Positions 31,130-31,397 of a DNA stretch of 31,397 nucleotides are shown here, one piece after another. Each line of letters opens with the position of its first letter. Positions within the stretch are counted from its first letter, which is position 1. The position numbers and the translations under genes are program-made. Source of the DNA: Paracrocinitomix sp040880585 (lineage in GTDB: Bacteria > Bacteroidota > Bacteroidia > Flavobacteriales_D > Crocinitomicaceae); NCBI GenBank assembly GCA_040880585.1, contig JBBDID010000023.1:1-31397 (forward strand), given 5' to 3'. The notes beneath the pieces were generated by a model. That model worked only from the letters and a program-made list of their open reading frames with translations. It was not told the DNA's origin and did not search any database.

Positions 31130-31397
31130 TAATAGGGCAATTAACAATTAACAATAGGACAATTAACAATTAACAATTAACAATAGGACAATTAACAATT
31201 AGCAATAGGGCAATTAACAATAGAACAATTAGCAATAGGACAATTAACAATTAGCAATGGGGCAATTAACAATTAACAATAGGACAATTAGCAATTAGCA
31301 ATAGGACAATTAGCAATTAGCAATAGGACAATTAGCAATAGGACAATTAGCAATAGGACAATTAACAATTAGCAATAGGACAATTAACAATTAGCAA
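31123..31397 (+). repeat. Mixed 7/8-base tandem array running off the window
   Basis: All 275 bases parse without gaps into 37 units and a partial one: 24 heptamers CAATTAA or CAATTAG and 13 octamers, mostly CAATAGGA or CAATAGGG. Octamers are separated by one to three heptamers. The first unit contains the stop codon of the upstream gene. The array is not a multiple of three and has no open frame, so it is not coding. It continues beyond the window end. Confidence 0.95.

Noticed and set aside
31123..31397. CRISPR array at the window end
   Set aside because: Units are only 7-8 bases with no unique spacers, so it is a simple composite tandem repeat.

Overview
The window looks like a chromosomal piece of a low-GC Bacteroidota, most likely order Flavobacteriales. 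The evidence is a protein with a type IX secretion (T9SS) C-terminal sorting domain, an S46 dipeptidyl-peptidase, the order rpmB-rpmG-DUF4295-ftsY-rimO, Bacteroidota-style promoters (-7 TAnnTTTG) and very few Shine-Dalgarno sequences. No tRNA, rRNA or CRISPR array was seen.

Layout. (1) 1-4000: housekeeping genes: a two-gene operon (SAM hydrolase-type protein and a small monooxygenase-fold protein), divergent phoH, then purC and a small membrane protein. (2) 4000-9070: a signalling block with a STAS-like protein, a PAS histidine kinase overlapping a NarL/LuxR-type response regulator, a degenerate stand-alone receiver and a LytS-type kinase with no LytTR partner beside it. (3) 9070-15900: an accessory island. 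It starts with hairpin repeats and a Fic AMP-transferase gene with repeated motifs over its promoter. Then come four attC-like elements (about 11361-11696, 12429-12559, 13318-13481, 15404-15530) that separate cassettes: parDE, a three-gene operon of unknown small proteins, an AbiEi/AbiEii type IV toxin-antitoxin pair, and an unknown Cys-rich protein. No integrase is visible, so this resembles a cluster of attC sites lacking an integrase (CALIN). (4) 15970-31397: core genes again: YARHG lipoprotein, DUF2306 protein, glycosyltransferase, pheT, CAP-domain protein, rpmB/rpmG/DUF4295/ftsY/rimO, a membrane protein, a DUF4442 protein, a DPP11-like peptidase, a PKD lipoprotein, a T9SS cargo protein and a four-helix-bundle protein.

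The main result is the cassette array. For two cassettes, the 9-10 bases at the start of the cassette are the exact reverse complement of the bases that open the attC-like element at its other end. This is what integron recombination predicts. A second theme is degenerate tandem repeats with a 7-base period that begin at or just after the stop codons of four genes.
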